Below are positions 30,676 to 41,462 of a stretch of 64,000 nt of DNA, piece by piece. The translations under genes were made by a program, and so were the position numbers. Numbering within the stretch: the first letter of the stretch is position 1; each line of letters starts with the position of its first letter. Source of the stretch: Gilliamella sp. Lep-s35 (GTDB lineage Bacteria > Pseudomonadota > Gammaproteobacteria > Enterobacterales > Orbaceae); contig NZ_WTEX01000006.1 in the NCBI RefSeq assembly GCF_009795845.1, positions 1 through 64,000 on the forward strand, in the 5' to 3' direction. Below the pieces are notes generated by a model. The model worked only from the letters and a program-made list of their open reading frames with translations. It made no database searches and had not been told where the DNA came from.

Positions 30676-31359
30676 ATGATAAATATTTTATTAATTGATG
30701 ATGATGTTGAATTATCACAAATGCTTAGCGAATATTTGACTAATGAAGGTTTTAATATCAAAAGCGTTTATTTGGGTAAAGATGGCATTAATGAAGCATT
30801 ATCAGGAAAGTATCGTGCTGCAATTTTAGATGTAATGTTACCTGATATTAATGGAATTGATGTTCTTAAAAGTATACGTCAACAATGTAATATGCCTGTT
30901 ATTATGCTAACAGCTAAAGGCGATAATATCGATCGCGTTTTAGGGTTAGAATTAGGTGCTGACGATTATATCCCTAAACCATGTTATCCTCGTGAGTTAT
31001 TAGCAAGATTACGTGCTGTTCTTCGCCGATTTGATGAACGCTCAGTAGAAACCGTTGATGATAAAAAATACCATTTTAACGGTTTAACATTAGATCTACC
31101 ACAGCGATTATCCACTTGGAATGGACAAGTTATTGACTTAACATCAACTGAGTTTAATTTGTTAGTATTGCTTGTAAAACATAGCGAACGAGTAGTAACA
31201 AAAGAAGAATTATCTGAAATAGGACTTGGCCGAGCGCGAGAGCTTTACGATCGTAGTGTCGATGTGCATATTAGTAATATTCGTCAAAAACTACACCAAG
31301 TTGCACAAAATGATGTAACAATAGAAACAATTAGAGCCGTTGGCTACCGTATTCGTTAA
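30676..31359 (+). CDS. cpxR: OmpR-family response regulator, CpxR-like
   Basis: From ATG 30676 the protein has 227 residues and begins MINILLIDDDVELSQML, parallel to CpxR MNKILLVDDDRELTSLL. GGTGG lies 5 nt before this ATG; an in-frame ATG at 30664 would add four residues. The receiver domain has the phosphorylated D52 in ILDVMLPDINGID and the lysine in YIPKPCYPRELLARLR. The winged-helix DNA-binding domain includes LTSTEFNLLVLLVKHSERVV and SVDVHISNIRQKL. The segment DRVLGLELGADDY matches CpxR exactly. It pairs with the sensor kinase 18 bp downstream. Confidence 0.75.
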   Translation: MINILLIDDDVELSQMLSEYLTNEGFNIKSVYLGKDGINEALSGKYRAAILDVMLPDINGIDVLKSIRQQCNMPVIMLTAKGDNIDRVLGLELGADDYIPKPCYPRELLARLRAVLRRFDERSVETVDDKKYHFNGLTLDLPQRLSTWNGQVIDLTSTEFNLLVLLVKHSERVVTKEELSEIGLGRARELYDRSVDVHISNIRQKLHQVAQNDVTIETIRAVGYRIR

Positions 31360-31377
31360 TGACTTAATAGGCTTGAT

Positions 31378-32673
31378 ATGAATCGTCGATTATTTTGGAA
31401 AATACTCATTATATTTGGGATTATTTTTTATCTTACTTTCCAATTAACTTGGATTGCGTTTTCTATTTATGTAGGAAATAAAAATCAAAGATTCCTTAAT
31501 CATATGCCGACAAAAGTTGATATGATTGCTCAGTTATTACATGTGGCAGGTGAAGATGAAACACTTAATTTTGTAGCGCATTTGCCTGAACGAGAAAGAT
31601 CTTTATTATCAATAAAATTAGTTTCTCCTGTTAATGAGCAAGTCAATATTTTGAACGATGAATTAGAAACCCCAACATATGCTTACCAGCGTATGGCAGC
31701 AGCACCTGACGGAACACTTTATTCTGTTTCATTTAAAGAAGATAAGGATGATCACGATACAAAAGCGTTATTTAATATGCCAATGACAATTGTATTACTT
31801 GGGATATGTGTTGGCCTTGTTTTTAGCCTTTTTTTAGCTTGGAACTTAACCAGGCCAATGAGACTATTAAGACAAGGTTTTTTTAGAGTATCTCAAGGGG
31901 ATCTTTCGGTTAGATTGTTCAATAAATTAAAACCTCGCCGCGATGAATTAAGTGAGCTTGGTAAAGATTTTGATATGATGGTTGAACAGCTCAATATTTT
32001 GCTCTCTGATCGTCAATCTCTTCTTCATGACGTTTCTCATGAACTTAGAACTCCACTAGCCCGTTTGCAGTTAGCAATTGGGCTTGCTCAACAAAATAAG
32101 CAAAATATTGATACGGCTTTAGCTAGAATTGAATTAGAATCAGAACGATTAGATCAGCTAATTGGTGAGATTCTAAATTATTCTCGTGCAGAAATGAATA
32201 ATCGTACCGATGAGTATTTTGATTTAAAAGACTTAATTAGCGTGGTGATTAATGATGCTAACTATGAAGCTAATCATCAGTTAATTGATGTACATTTTAA
32301 TCTATCACCAATCACGCATTCTATTGTTAAAGGGAATTCAGAGCAAATTCGGCGTGCAGTTGAAAACATTATTCGTAATGCCATTCGTTTTTCAATATCT
32401 GGACAAGCTGTAGAGGTTTCGTTAAAAGAAACTGGTAAATATTTACAAATTGAAGTTAAAGATCGTGGTCCTGGTGTTGAAGAGAGTAAATTATCTAGTA
32501 TCTTTGAACCATTTGTCCGTATTCAGTCTCCTCAATTAGGCAAAGGTTACGGACTAGGACTTGCGATAGCAAGAAAGACCGTTATTATGCATAACGGTAC
32601 TATTGAAGCGACTAATCGTGATGGTGGTGGGCTTATTGTAACAATATGTTTACCTTATTGGAGAAAGCTTTAA
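31378..32673 (+). CDS. Sensor histidine kinase, CpxA-like with a short periplasmic domain
   Basis: 431 residues. Transmembrane helix 1 spans about 9-31 and helix 2 about 134-155, enclosing a roughly 100-residue sensor. A HAMP domain follows (about 155-208). The phosphorylated H221 is in LLHDVSHELRTPLARLQL, and the ATPase boxes are ENIIRNAIRFS, VKDRGPGVEE and GKGYGLGLAIARK. The catalytic half resembles CpxA; the periplasmic sensor shows no convincing similarity to CpxA, so the signal may differ. It probably phosphorylates the regulator upstream. No cpxP is adjacent. Confidence 0.75.
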   Translation: MNRRLFWKILIIFGIIFYLTFQLTWIAFSIYVGNKNQRFLNHMPTKVDMIAQLLHVAGEDETLNFVAHLPERERSLLSIKLVSPVNEQVNILNDELETPTYAYQRMAAAPDGTLYSVSFKEDKDDHDTKALFNMPMTIVLLGICVGLVFSLFLAWNLTRPMRLLRQGFFRVSQGDLSVRLFNKLKPRRDELSELGKDFDMMVEQLNILLSDRQSLLHDVSHELRTPLARLQLAIGLAQQNKQNIDTALARIELESERLDQLIGEILNYSRAEMNNRTDEYFDLKDLISVVINDANYEANHQLIDVHFNLSPITHSIVKGNSEQIRRAVENIIRNAIRFSISGQAVEVSLKETGKYLQIEVKDRGPGVEESKLSSIFEPFVRIQSPQLGKGYGLGLAIARKTVIMHNGTIEATNRDGGGLIVTICLPYWRKL

Positions 32674-32679
32674 TAAGAG

Positions 32680-33423
32680 TTAGTAACAGTCGCTATTAAC
32701 AGTTAATACATACTCTTTAACTAAGCTTCCTAGTCTAATTTTATCGTGACCAATAAAGTTTAGCGTTTTGATGATAGCATTTGGATCACTCTCTAATATG
32801 GCTTTATATTGTGCAATATATTGGCTAGCAATGGGCTTGTATGACCAGTGCCATTCTTCAAGTTGGTATCCGCCTTTTCTACCACCATTAAATGCTTGGC
32901 AAAAACCATATTTTGGTAGATTCTCTTGAAGCCATTTATAAAGAATAATTCCTTTTTTATCATTCCTAAAATATTCCGAAGAAACGCTAGTAATGTCGAC
33001 ATCACTACCCCAATGATGCCTTGATGTACCAGGCATTGAGGAATATTTTAAAATTTCTTCGGCAATTTTTTGAGGATCATTAAATTTAGCAGATAAAGCA
33101 TCCCATTTTCGTTGCCAAATTCCATTTTGGTAAGTGTAATTACGCGTTGCACTTACCACTATAAAAGGAATATTTGGATGAGTACTTCTGAAATCTTTAA
33201 AGGCCTTTATCAACTGCTCAGTCGCTTCTTTTTGCAAATACATTCCTTTTTTATTAACAAGTAATTCTGTCGAATCTAATGCAACAAAATCACTGTCATT
33301 TTTTTCATCAAATTGCCCAGTTAGTTTATTTAATGGAATTGTTTGCGCCATAGTAAAACTCGAATAAAAAAGTAAGGTTACTGTCTGAATTAAAATAAAA
33401 AATATTTCTAATTTTCTTTTCAT
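32680..33423 (-). CDS. Secreted M15-family D,D-carboxypeptidase (VanY-like)
   Basis: From ATG 33423 the protein has 247 residues with signal peptide MKRKLEIFFILIQTVTLLFY, probably cut after AMAQ-like TMAQ. A TTG start 10 codons upstream is less likely. The zinc and catalytic motifs of M15B enzymes are present: SRHHWGSDVDI and EEWHWSY. A periplasmic role in trimming peptidoglycan stem peptides is the family expectation. It converges on the sensor kinase gene with only 6 bp between stops. Confidence 0.8.
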   Translation of the reverse strand: MKRKLEIFFILIQTVTLLFYSSFTMAQTIPLNKLTGQFDEKNDSDFVALDSTELLVNKKGMYLQKEATEQLIKAFKDFRSTHPNIPFIVVSATRNYTYQNGIWQRKWDALSAKFNDPQKIAEEILKYSSMPGTSRHHWGSDVDITSVSSEYFRNDKKGIILYKWLQENLPKYGFCQAFNGGRKGGYQLEEWHWSYKPIASQYIAQYKAILESDPNAIIKTLNFIGHDKIRLGSLVKEYVLTVNSDCY

Positions 33424-33524
33424 TTTAAATATATATCTATTCTTTAATAGCAAGATAAGGTAAAAACCAGTATAATCTTTTTCCTAAAAATTGAAATAGC
33501 CATAATGTGTAAAAACGAGGCCTT

Positions 33525-34712
33525 ATGTCAACACCATGTACATCCAATATGTCTGCTTGTTCAGACTCTCCAAACGTAATAAATCTAACAAAAATGAACC
33601 AAAGTAACGAAAAAATAAATTTACTCAATTTTACACGCAAACAGTTAAGAGAATTTTTTATTTCACTAGGCGAAAAGCCATTTAGAGCCGATCAAGTGAT
33701 GAAGTGGATTTATCACTTTGGAATAGATGATTTCGACCAAATGACCGATATCAACAAAAAACTACGAGAACAATTAAAAACTTTGGCAGAAATTAAAGCC
33801 CCAAAAATTGCCATAGAACAACGATCATCGGACGGCACAATAAAATGGGCTCTTGATGTGGGCAATAATCAGATGATTGAGTCTGTTTATATACCTGAGC
33901 GAGATCGGGCAACATTGTGTGTTTCGTCACAAGTAGGTTGTGCATTAGAGTGTAAATTTTGCTCAACAGCACAGCAAGGGTTTAATCGGAATTTAACGGT
34001 TTCTGAAATTATTGGCCAAGTATGGCGTGCATCAAATGCGATTGGTGTAACGGGTAAATTAGCTGATAGACCTATTACCAATGTAGTTATGATGGGAATG
34101 GGCGAACCATTACTTAATTTATCTAATGTTGCTCCCGCTATGGAAATCATGTTAGATGATTTTGGCTATGGTTTATCTAAAAGACGAGTAACACTCTCTA
34201 CATCTGGTGTTGTTCCTGCTTTGGATAAATTGGCGGGTATGATTGATGTTGCATTAGCTATCTCACTTCATGCACCAAATGATAAAATTCGTAGTGAAAT
34301 TATGCCAATAAATCAAAAATATAATATGGCAATGTTACGTGATTCTATTTTACGTTATCTTTCTACTTCAAATGCAAATCATGGTAAGGTAACGATTGAA
34401 TATGTACTACTTAATCAAATTAACGATGGCGTTGAACATGCTCATGAACTTGCTGCATTCCTAAAAAATGTACCTAGTAAAATTAATTTGATTCCTTGGA
34501 ATCCGTTTCCTGGTGCACCTTATTCACGTTGTTCAAATACTCGTATTGATCGCTTTATGAAGACATTAATGGGATATGGATTTACCGTCATTGTTCGTAA
34601 AACTCGTGGAGATGATATTGATGCCGCATGTGGTCAATTAGCTGGTGAGGTAGTTGATCGTACAAAAAGAACACTTTATAAAAAACAAAATCTTGCCCAG
34701 CAAATTTCATAA
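33525..34712 (+). CDS. rlmN: 23S rRNA/tRNA adenine-C2 methyltransferase RlmN
   Basis: Radical SAM enzyme methylating A2503 of 23S rRNA and A37 of some tRNAs. It has 395 residues. The 4Fe-4S cysteines are C139, C143 and C146 in [11 protein letters not shown]; the catalytic cysteine is in [14 protein letters not shown] near the C-terminus. GAGG precedes ATG 33525 by 4 nt. A start at ATG 33594 would give [12 protein letters not shown] and is an alternative. pilF follows, an order seen in other gammaproteobacteria. Confidence 0.96.
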   Translation: MSTPCTSNMSACSDSPNVINLTKMNQSNEKINLLNFTRKQLREFFISLGEKPFRADQVMKWIYHFGIDDFDQMTDINKKLREQLKTLAEIKAPKIAIEQRSSDGTIKWALDVGNNQMIESVYIPERDRATLCVSSQVGCALECKFCSTAQQGFNRNLTVSEIIGQVWRASNAIGVTGKLADRPITNVVMMGMGEPLLNLSNVAPAMEIMLDDFGYGLSKRRVTLSTSGVVPALDKLAGMIDVALAISLHAPNDKIRSEIMPINQKYNMAMLRDSILRYLSTSNANHGKVTIEYVLLNQINDGVEHAHELAAFLKNVPSKINLIPWNPFPGAPYSRCSNTRIDRFMKTLMGYGFTVIVRKTRGDDIDAACGQLAGEVVDRTKRTLYKKQNLAQQIS

Positions 34713-34742
34713 AAATGCATCTTTATAAAAAAGGGAGGATAA

Positions 34743-35360
34743 ATGAAAAAACTGTTAATTATATTTAGCTGTTTTTTGATAATCATACTATCTGGCTGTC
34801 AAATGAAAAACAGTGATGAATTTGATCCAGAAAAGGCCGCTTTAGCACGAATGCGACTTGGGTTGGGTTATCTTGCTAAAGCAAATGAGTCAGAAGAAAA
34901 CGTTAAAGCAGCACATTATAATCTCAAATTAGCAGCACAATACTCACCAAACAATCCTCAAGTCATGTTGGCGATGGCAATGTTTGATCAACATGTAGGT
35001 GAATATAACGAAGCGGAAATGATTTACAAACGTATTACACTAATGCAACCAGGTAACGGATTATATCATGTTCATTACGGAGCTTTTTTATGTGGGCGTG
35101 ATCGTTATCAAGAAGCAAAAGAGCAATTTCAACAAGGACTTGATTTAGATCGCCACCCTTGGAAAGCTGATGCTTATGAGCAATATGGCTATTGTGCAAT
35201 CCAAAACAACGATCGAAAAACAGCTGATTTAATGTTTAAGCAGCTTTTTCAATATGATGCAACCCGTCGAGAAAATGTAAAAAAAACAGCTGAACTTTAT
35301 CAAAATAAAGGCGATATAAAAATCGCAAATTATTTATTTTCTATAACAAAAAATAAATAA
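34743..35360 (+). CDS. pilF: Type IV pilus pilotin-like TPR lipoprotein PilF/PilW
   Basis: Outer-membrane lipoprotein of 205 residues. A signal peptide with lipobox LSGC gives lipidated C19. Tandem TPR motifs follow from about 40 to 190 (AHYNLKLAAQYSPNNPQVML, YNEAEMIYKRITLMQPGNGL). The family helps assemble the PilQ secretin. Together with dprA in this window it suggests natural competence or pilus capacity, but no other pil genes are present here. It lies 30 bp after rlmN with GGGAGGA upstream. Confidence 0.88.
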   Translation: MKKLLIIFSCFLIIILSGCQMKNSDEFDPEKAALARMRLGLGYLAKANESEENVKAAHYNLKLAAQYSPNNPQVMLAMAMFDQHVGEYNEAEMIYKRITLMQPGNGLYHVHYGAFLCGRDRYQEAKEQFQQGLDLDRHPWKADAYEQYGYCAIQNNDRKTADLMFKQLFQYDATRRENVKKTAELYQNKGDIKIANYLFSITKNK

Positions 35361-35396
35361 TAAAAACTACTACAATTTAAAGCAAGAGTATATGTC

Positions 35397-35969
35397 ATGA
35401 GTTTTTGGGCTATTTTATTACTGGCACTGGCTATGTCAACCGATGCCTTTGCTGTCGCTGTGTGTCGTGGAATGTCACTTAAATCAATGCCGTTTTTCGG
35501 AGCCTTAAAAGTAGGTATCTTATTTGGCATTGTCGAGGCGATTACGCCATTACTTGGTTGGCTAGTTGGTTATATCGCACTTCAATATGTTGAGCAATGG
35601 GATCATTGGCTTGTTTTTGCTGTTATGCTATTTTTAGGTACTAACATGATCTATAACAGCTTTAAAAAGCCAGATGATTGCCAGGATGATGAAAGTCTAT
35701 CAGACAAAAAATCGTTCTTGATGTTAATTTTTACAGCAATATCAACCAGTATCGATGCATTTGCTGTCGGCGTAGGGTTGGCATTAGCAAGTGTTAATAT
35801 CTGTTTTGCAGCAGGAATGATTGGGCTGGCAACGTGTATGATGGTAACGATTGGATTATTGCTAGGTAAAAAAATTGGCTGTTTAATTGGTAAACGAGCT
35901 GAGCTTTTGGGTGGGTTAGTGCTTATTTTGATTGGTATAATCATACTTTACCAACATCTATTTAATTAG
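35397..35969 (+). CDS. mntP: Manganese efflux pump MntP
   Basis: Six-helix Mn2+ exporter of 190 residues. The two repeated MntP signatures are LALAMSTDAFAVAVCRG (D16 region) and TAISTSIDAFAVGVGLALA. Only 36 bp separate it from pilF, so the yybP-ykoY manganese riboswitch found before E. coli mntP is absent. Confidence 0.95.
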   Translation: MSFWAILLLALAMSTDAFAVAVCRGMSLKSMPFFGALKVGILFGIVEAITPLLGWLVGYIALQYVEQWDHWLVFAVMLFLGTNMIYNSFKKPDDCQDDESLSDKKSFLMLIFTAISTSIDAFAVGVGLALASVNICFAAGMIGLATCMMVTIGLLLGKKIGCLIGKRAELLGGLVLILIGIIILYQHLFN

Positions 35970-36274
35970 CTTTTTTCCTTCTTTATCTAACGACACTTTT
36001 TATCTTAAAAAGTATGATATATTGCAATTACTCGCATTATTTACAGTAATTAAAAACTATGCTAATTAATACACATAAAAAATAAAATTTACGCTGATCA
36101 ATAATAGCTTGATTCTAATCTTTCTACTCACTAAATCAATAGAAAAACAGAAAGTATAATATGCACTTTCATAGTAATGTGGCATAATTAGCAAAATTTA
36201 ACAGTGTAATTATATCCTCCTAAAATAATATAGTAAGAAAAGTAGTACATTTTTTATCAAAGGAAATTTTACTC
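35970..36274. other. Intergenic region with an IS-end-like segment
   Basis: No gene. At 36213-36247 the sequence CCTCCTAAAATAATATAG and the following GTAAGAAAAGTAG resemble 41648-41682 (CCCCCTAAAATAGTACAG ... AAAAAGTAG), which precedes the orfA remnant there. It may be a left end of the same insertion element. The rest is featureless AT-rich DNA. Confidence 0.4.
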
Positions 36275-37003
36275 ATGCATATCCATTTTATTATTCACGA
36301 GGCTTTTGAAGCTCCGGGTGCTTATGAGCAATGGGCAATAGATCATCATCACACTATAACTTATTCTCGCGTTTACCTTAATGAACCACTTCCTAATAGC
36401 ATTGATGATATCGACTTTCTTATTGTTATGGGCGGTCCACAGTCACCATCAACGACCAAACAAGAATGTGCTCATTTTGATTCTAAAGCAGAACAAGCCA
36501 TTATTTTATCAGCAATAAAAGCAGAGAAAGTAGTCATTGGTGTATGTCTTGGTTCACAATTAATCGGCGAAGCTCTAGGGGAAAGTTATAGCAACAGCCC
36601 AGAAAAAGAAATTGGCAAATTCCCTATTATGTTAACTCAAATCGGTAAAACAAATCCTTTGTTTACTGATTTTGGTAGTACATTAGAAGTCGGTCATTGG
36701 CACAATGATATGCCAGGTTTAACCAAAGATGCTCAAATTATTGCGTATAGTGAAGGGTGTCCTCGTCAAATCATTGCATACAGTAAATTTGTTTATGGTT
36801 TCCAATGCCATATGGAGTTAACACCTGAAGTAGTCGAATTATTAATTACCCATTCACAAAAGGAACTTAGCCAAGCAGAAAAATACCGCTTTGTCGATAC
36901 ACCTGATAAGCTTCGCTCTCATGATTACACTGAAATGAATCAAAAACTTTTCACTTTTCTCGACAAGTTAAGCCAACGCTATCTGTCACCTTTAGAAAAA
37001 TAA
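36275..37003 (+). CDS. Class I glutamine amidotransferase-like protein
   Basis: 242 residues, single GATase-1 domain. The catalytic triad is visible: C91 in IGVCLGSQLIGEALG, H179 and E181 in YGFQCHMELTPE; VMGGPQSPS is the oxyanion strand. It is a free-standing GATase of the kind annotated as GMP synthase-like or gamma-glutamyl hydrolases. With no synthase partner nearby, the substrate is unknown. Confidence 0.85.
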   Translation: MHIHFIIHEAFEAPGAYEQWAIDHHHTITYSRVYLNEPLPNSIDDIDFLIVMGGPQSPSTTKQECAHFDSKAEQAIILSAIKAEKVVIGVCLGSQLIGEALGESYSNSPEKEIGKFPIMLTQIGKTNPLFTDFGSTLEVGHWHNDMPGLTKDAQIIAYSEGCPRQIIAYSKFVYGFQCHMELTPEVVELLITHSQKELSQAEKYRFVDTPDKLRSHDYTEMNQKLFTFLDKLSQRYLSPLEK

Positions 37004-37037
37004 CTGATTATATCTTGTCGATAAGGGAATGGAAAAT

Positions 37038-37865
37038 ATGCAGGATATTATTATCGATAAACCGATAAAACGCAGTAAATTAAGGCTAAAATTAGGCAAA
37101 GAATATTTTATCTTAAAACGAAAATTTGATTGGTGGCAACATCGTAACGCATATTGCACTGTCGACATAAATAATAATACATGTTGTTTTTCACACAAAA
37201 AGCATCAGTCTGTTTTATTAAGACAACTAAAAGATGTTGATATGTATTTACAATATAACAAAATCACTAATCTTAGATTAGCAATTGAAAAACTTAATGG
37301 TTCAATCATTAAGCCTAATCAACGTTTTTCGATCTGGCACAAAGTAGGACGCCCATCAAAACGGCGAGGATTTCTTGAAGGACTATCGCTACATAATGGA
37401 CAAATAGGTAAAGATATTGGCGGCGGTTTGTGCCAATTAGGTAACTTAATTTATTGGATTGTATTACATTCTGATTTAACTATAGTAGAGCGTTGGCGAC
37501 ATAGCTTTGATGTTTTTCCTGATGTTAACCGTACCATTCCGTTCGCTTGTGGCGCAACTTTATCGTATAACTATGTGGATTTACAATTACTAAACAAAAC
37601 CAATACCACTTATCGCCTTAATCTTTGGCTTGATGATGAATATTTACATGGCGAATTACTTGCTGATACGCCTTTATCTTATACTTATGAAGTCTTTGAA
37701 ACCGATCACCGCATTGAACAACAATGGTGGGGAGGCTATACCCGACATAATAAAATATGGCAACGTAAAACACATTTAATTGATAATCATGTTGAAGAAA
37801 AGCTAATTAGTGAAAATCACGCTATTATGATGTATATCCCTTATCTAAAAAATAATGACGATTAA
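37038..37865 (+). CDS. VanW-family protein
   Basis: 275 residues from ATG 37038, chosen because AAGGGA lies 9 nt before it; ATG 37029 overlaps that site too closely. The segments KLNGSIIKPNQRFSIWHKVG, IGGGLCQLGNLIYWIVLHS and HSFDVFPDVNRTIPFACGAT are the VanW family core. VanW is named from the vanB cluster but has no proven resistance role, and no van ligase genes are here. No signal peptide is evident. Confidence 0.85.
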   Translation: MQDIIIDKPIKRSKLRLKLGKEYFILKRKFDWWQHRNAYCTVDINNNTCCFSHKKHQSVLLRQLKDVDMYLQYNKITNLRLAIEKLNGSIIKPNQRFSIWHKVGRPSKRRGFLEGLSLHNGQIGKDIGGGLCQLGNLIYWIVLHSDLTIVERWRHSFDVFPDVNRTIPFACGATLSYNYVDLQLLNKTNTTYRLNLWLDDEYLHGELLADTPLSYTYEVFETDHRIEQQWWGGYTRHNKIWQRKTHLIDNHVEEKLISENHAIMMYIPYLKNNDD

Positions 37866-37969
37866 TAAAATAGATAGTCATTAACTATCTATCTAATAGA
37901 TTGTTAGTAATATTAATAGCCCGTATACTGCTAAGATAAAGTAGTTAATAATATGAAAGGAACAATACC

Positions 37970-38593
37970 ATGGCTTATACTTTACCGCCCCTACCTTATG
38001 CTTATGATGCATTAGAACCTTATATCGATTCAGAAACCATGCATCTTCATCATGATAAGCATCATCAAACTTATGTGAATAATGCTAATGCGGCGATTGA
38101 GTCATTGTCTGCTGAACTAAAACAGTTATGCCCAAGCGAATTATTAAAAAATTTAGATAAAGTCCCCGCTGACAAATTAACCGCTATTAAAAATAATGTG
38201 GGTGGACATGTTAATCACACCTTTTTCTGGGAACTTTTAAAAGTCGGTACTGAACTTAAAGGCGAGCTTAAAACTGCAATCGAAAAGGATTTTGGTTCAG
38301 TTGACGCCTTTAAAGAAAAATTTGCAGCAGCGGCAGCCACTCGCTTTGGTTCAGGTTGGGCTTGGTTAGTACTACAAAATGGCAAACTTGCTATTGTATC
38401 TACTGCTAATCAAGATTCTCCAATTATGGGCGAAAAATTTGCCGGTGTGTCTGGTACGCCAATTTTAACGCTTGATGTTTGGGAACACGCTTATTATTTA
38501 AAATATCAAAATCGCCGTGTTGATTACATCGGTGCATTTTGGAATGTGGTTAACTGGGATAAAGTTGCCGAACTTTATGCTCAAGCTAAATAA
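37970..38593 (+). CDS. sodA: Superoxide dismutase, Mn type
   Basis: 207 residues, beginning [19 protein letters not shown] as in SodA. Metal ligands are H27, H83, D169 and H173. [10 protein letters not shown] carries the glutamine placed as in the manganese enzymes, which favours SodA over SodB. The ribosome binding site is AAAGGAA. It is a single-gene unit followed by a hairpin at 38642. Confidence 0.94.
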   Translation: MAYTLPPLPYAYDALEPYIDSETMHLHHDKHHQTYVNNANAAIESLSAELKQLCPSELLKNLDKVPADKLTAIKNNVGGHVNHTFFWELLKVGTELKGELKTAIEKDFGSVDAFKEKFAAAAATRFGSGWAWLVLQNGKLAIVSTANQDSPIMGEKFAGVSGTPILTLDVWEHAYYLKYQNRRVDYIGAFWNVVNWDKVAELYAQAK

Positions 38594-38641
38594 TTAAATA
38601 ATAATAAACATAATAATAAATATAATAATAAAATTTTATTG

Positions 38642-38676
38642 AGAATGGCGTATTATGCGTCATTTTTATTTTTTAA
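38642..38676 (+). terminator. Probable sodA terminator
   Basis: Hairpin around GAATGGCGTA/TATGCGTCATT (about 9 pairs including wobbles) followed by TTTTTATTTTTT. Confidence 0.6.
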
Positions 38677-38790
38677 TTTATCAATAAGTTAACCTAATCG
38701 GCCTAAAATTGGTCATTGCTAAATCATGCCTAAATCCGCTACAATGAGCGATTCTTAAAAAATCAAAGCCAATAAAATCCAAATAAAAAT

Positions 38791-39889
38791 ATGTTTGAAG
38801 TTAATCCTGTAAAAACCAAAATAGCTGAACTTACCGAGCGCACGGCTGTAATTCGGGGGTATCTTTGACTACGATGTCAAAAAAGAGCGACTAGAAGAAG
38901 TTAATGCCGAACTAGAACAAGCCGAAGTTTGGGCAGATCCTGAAAAAGCACAAGCATTAGGTAAAGAACGCGTCGCACTTGACGAAATCATCAGTACGAT
39001 CAACTCATTAAATCAAGGTCTTGATGATGTAGAAGGCTTGCTTGAACTTGCCATTGAAGCTGAAGATCAAGATACTTTCGATGAAGCTAATTTTGAACTT
39101 GAACAGTTAGAGAAAAAACTGGCTGGACTTGAATTCCGACGAATGTTTTCTGGTAAATATGATAGTGCAGATTGTTATTTAGATATCCAATCAGGCTCAG
39201 GGGGAACTGAAGCACAAGATTGGGCAGAAATGTTACTTAGGATGTATTTACGCTGGGCTGAATCAAAAGGTTTTGCAACTGAAGTGATGGAAGTATCGGA
39301 TGGTGATGTTGCTGGTATCAAATCGGCAACGATTAAAGTATCGGGTGATTATGCTTACGGTTGGTTACGCACAGAAACTGGAGTACACCGCCTAGTTCGC
39401 AAAAGTCCATTTGACTCAGGCAATCGACGCCATACCTCGTTTGCTTCTGTATTTGTTTATCCTGAAATTGATGATGATATTGATATCGACATTAACCCTG
39501 CCGATCTCCGTATCGATGTATACCGTGCGTCAGGTGCTGGTGGTCAACATGTAAATAAAACTGAGTCTGCTGTACGAATCACTCATATTCCTACGGGTAT
39601 TGTTACTCAATGTCAAAATAACCGTTCACAACACAGCAATAAAGATCAAGCAATGAAACAGTTAAAAGCAAAACTGTATGAGCTTGAGATGCAAAAAAAG
39701 AATGCTGAAAAACAACAAATGGAAGAGACTAAATCTGACATTGGTTGGGGAAGCCAAATTCGCTCTTACGTACTTGATGATTCGCGTATCAAGGATTTGC
39801 GTACTGGCGTTGAAACTCGTAATACACAGGCCGTATTAGATGGCGATTTAGATCAATTTATTGAAGAAAGCTTAAAAGCAGGTTTATAA
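38791..39889 (+). CDS. prfB: Peptide chain release factor 2, programmed +1 frameshift
   Basis: Releases peptides at UGA and UAA. The first frame runs from ATG 38791 for 25 codons to an in-frame TGA at 38866-38868. A +1 shift on CTT-T continues at GAC 38867 to the stop at 39889, giving 365 residues as in E. coli. The shift site reads CGGGGGTATCTTTGAC, where GGGGG acts as the internal anti-SD stimulator. The recognition tripeptide SPF is in RKSPFDSGN and the catalytic GGQ in [10 protein letters not shown]. lysS follows after 30 bp, as in E. coli. Confidence 0.97.
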
Positions 39890-39919
39890 ACCGCTTGGTT
39901 ATAAATAAAAGGTAAAACT

Positions 39920-41437
39920 ATGTCAACAGAGCAGCAAGATCAACAAAACCAAATTGAAGAGTTAAATAATGAACTAAAAGTACGTCGCGAAAAGCTCGCT
40001 CATCTTCGCGAACAAGGTATTGCTTTCCCTAATGATTTTCGCCGTGATGCGATTTCTAGTGATCTCCATAAACAATATGGCGATAAAACTAACGAAGAAC
40101 TGATTGAAAAGAAAATTATTGTAACTGTGGCTGGCCGTATGATGATGCGTCGTATAATGGGTAAAGCCTCGTTTGTTTCTCTACAAGATGTTGCTGGACA
40201 AATCCAACTTTATGTTACTCGTGATGATCTCCCTGAAGGTTTTTATAACGAGCAATTTAAAAAATGGGATTTGGGAGATATTGTCGGCGCTAAGGGTTAC
40301 CTATTTAAGACTAAAACTGGTGAGCTTTCTATTCACTGTGAAGAAATTTGTTTATTAACTAAAGCTCTTCGCCCATTACCTGATAAGTTTCATGGACTTG
40401 CCGATCAAGAAATGCGTTACCGTCAACGTTACTTGGATCTTATCACAAATCAAGAATCAAGAGAGACGTTCAAAGCACGTTCAAAAGTGGTCAGTGAAAT
40501 TCGTAACTTTATGATTGAAAACCACTTTATGGAAGTCGAAACGCCAATGATGCAGGTAATTCCGGGTGGTGCATCAGCTAAACCCTTTATTACGCATCAC
40601 AATGCGCTTGATTTAGATATGTATATGCGTATTGCGCCAGAACTTTATCTAAAACGATTAGTTGTAGGCGGCTTTGAGCGGGTATTTGAAATTAATCGCA
40701 ACTTCCGAAATGAAGGCGTATCACCAAGACATAATCCAGAATTTACCATGATGGAAATGTACATGGCTTATGCTGATTACAAAGATCTGATCGTATTAAC
40801 AGAAACATTATTCCGTCGTTTAGCTATTGCGGTAACAGGTGATGCTGTTGTGCAATATGGCGATCATACTTTTGATTTTGGTAAACCTTTTGTCAAAATG
40901 ACCATGCGTGAGGCTATCTGCCATTACCGTCCAGAAACCAATAATGCAGACTTAGATGATTTTGATAAAGCTTGTGCTATTGCACAGTCAATTGGCATTA
41001 AAATTGAAAAAGGTTGGGGACTTGGTCGTGTTGTGACTGAAATTTTTGAAGAAGTGGCTGAATCGAACTTAATTCAACCAACTTTTATTACCGAATACCC
41101 AGCAGAAGTATCACCGCTTGCTCGTCGTAACGACGAAAACCCATTTGTAACAGACCGATTCGAGTTCTTTATTGGTGGTCGTGAAATTGGCAATGGATTC
41201 TCAGAACTCAACGATGCCGAAGATCAAGCTCAACGCTTTGCTGATCAAGTATCACAAAAAGATGCAGGTGATGATGAAGCGATGTTTTATGATGAAGATT
41301 ATATTACAGCGCTGGAGCACGGCTTACCGCCAACAGCAGGACTTGGGATCGGTATTGACCGTACCGTGATGCTATTTACCAACAGCCACACGATTCGTGA
41401 TGTAATTTTATTCCCAACCATGCGTCCAATCAAATAA
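39920..41437 (+). CDS. lysS: Lysyl-tRNA synthetase, class II
   Basis: 505 residues. An N-terminal OB-fold anticodon-binding domain spans about 60-150 ([20 protein letters not shown]). Class II motif 2 lies in [21 protein letters not shown]-containing stretch, and motif 3 in [15 protein letters not shown] near the C-terminus. It probably shares a transcript with prfB, an arrangement conserved across gammaproteobacteria. Confidence 0.97.
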   Translation: MSTEQQDQQNQIEELNNELKVRREKLAHLREQGIAFPNDFRRDAISSDLHKQYGDKTNEELIEKKIIVTVAGRMMMRRIMGKASFVSLQDVAGQIQLYVTRDDLPEGFYNEQFKKWDLGDIVGAKGYLFKTKTGELSIHCEEICLLTKALRPLPDKFHGLADQEMRYRQRYLDLITNQESRETFKARSKVVSEIRNFMIENHFMEVETPMMQVIPGGASAKPFITHHNALDLDMYMRIAPELYLKRLVVGGFERVFEINRNFRNEGVSPRHNPEFTMMEMYMAYADYKDLIVLTETLFRRLAIAVTGDAVVQYGDHTFDFGKPFVKMTMREAICHYRPETNNADLDDFDKACAIAQSIGIKIEKGWGLGRVVTEIFEEVAESNLIQPTFITEYPAEVSPLARRNDENPFVTDRFEFFIGGREIGNGFSELNDAEDQAQRFADQVSQKDAGDDEAMFYDEDYITALEHGLPPTAGLGIGIDRTVMLFTNSHTIRDVILFPTMRPIK

Positions 41438-41462
41438 AACCGCTTATCACTACTTATCACTA

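Noticed and set aside
35361-35396. Manganese (yybP-ykoY) riboswitch before mntP
   Set aside because: The gap is only 36 bp, too short for the riboswitch.
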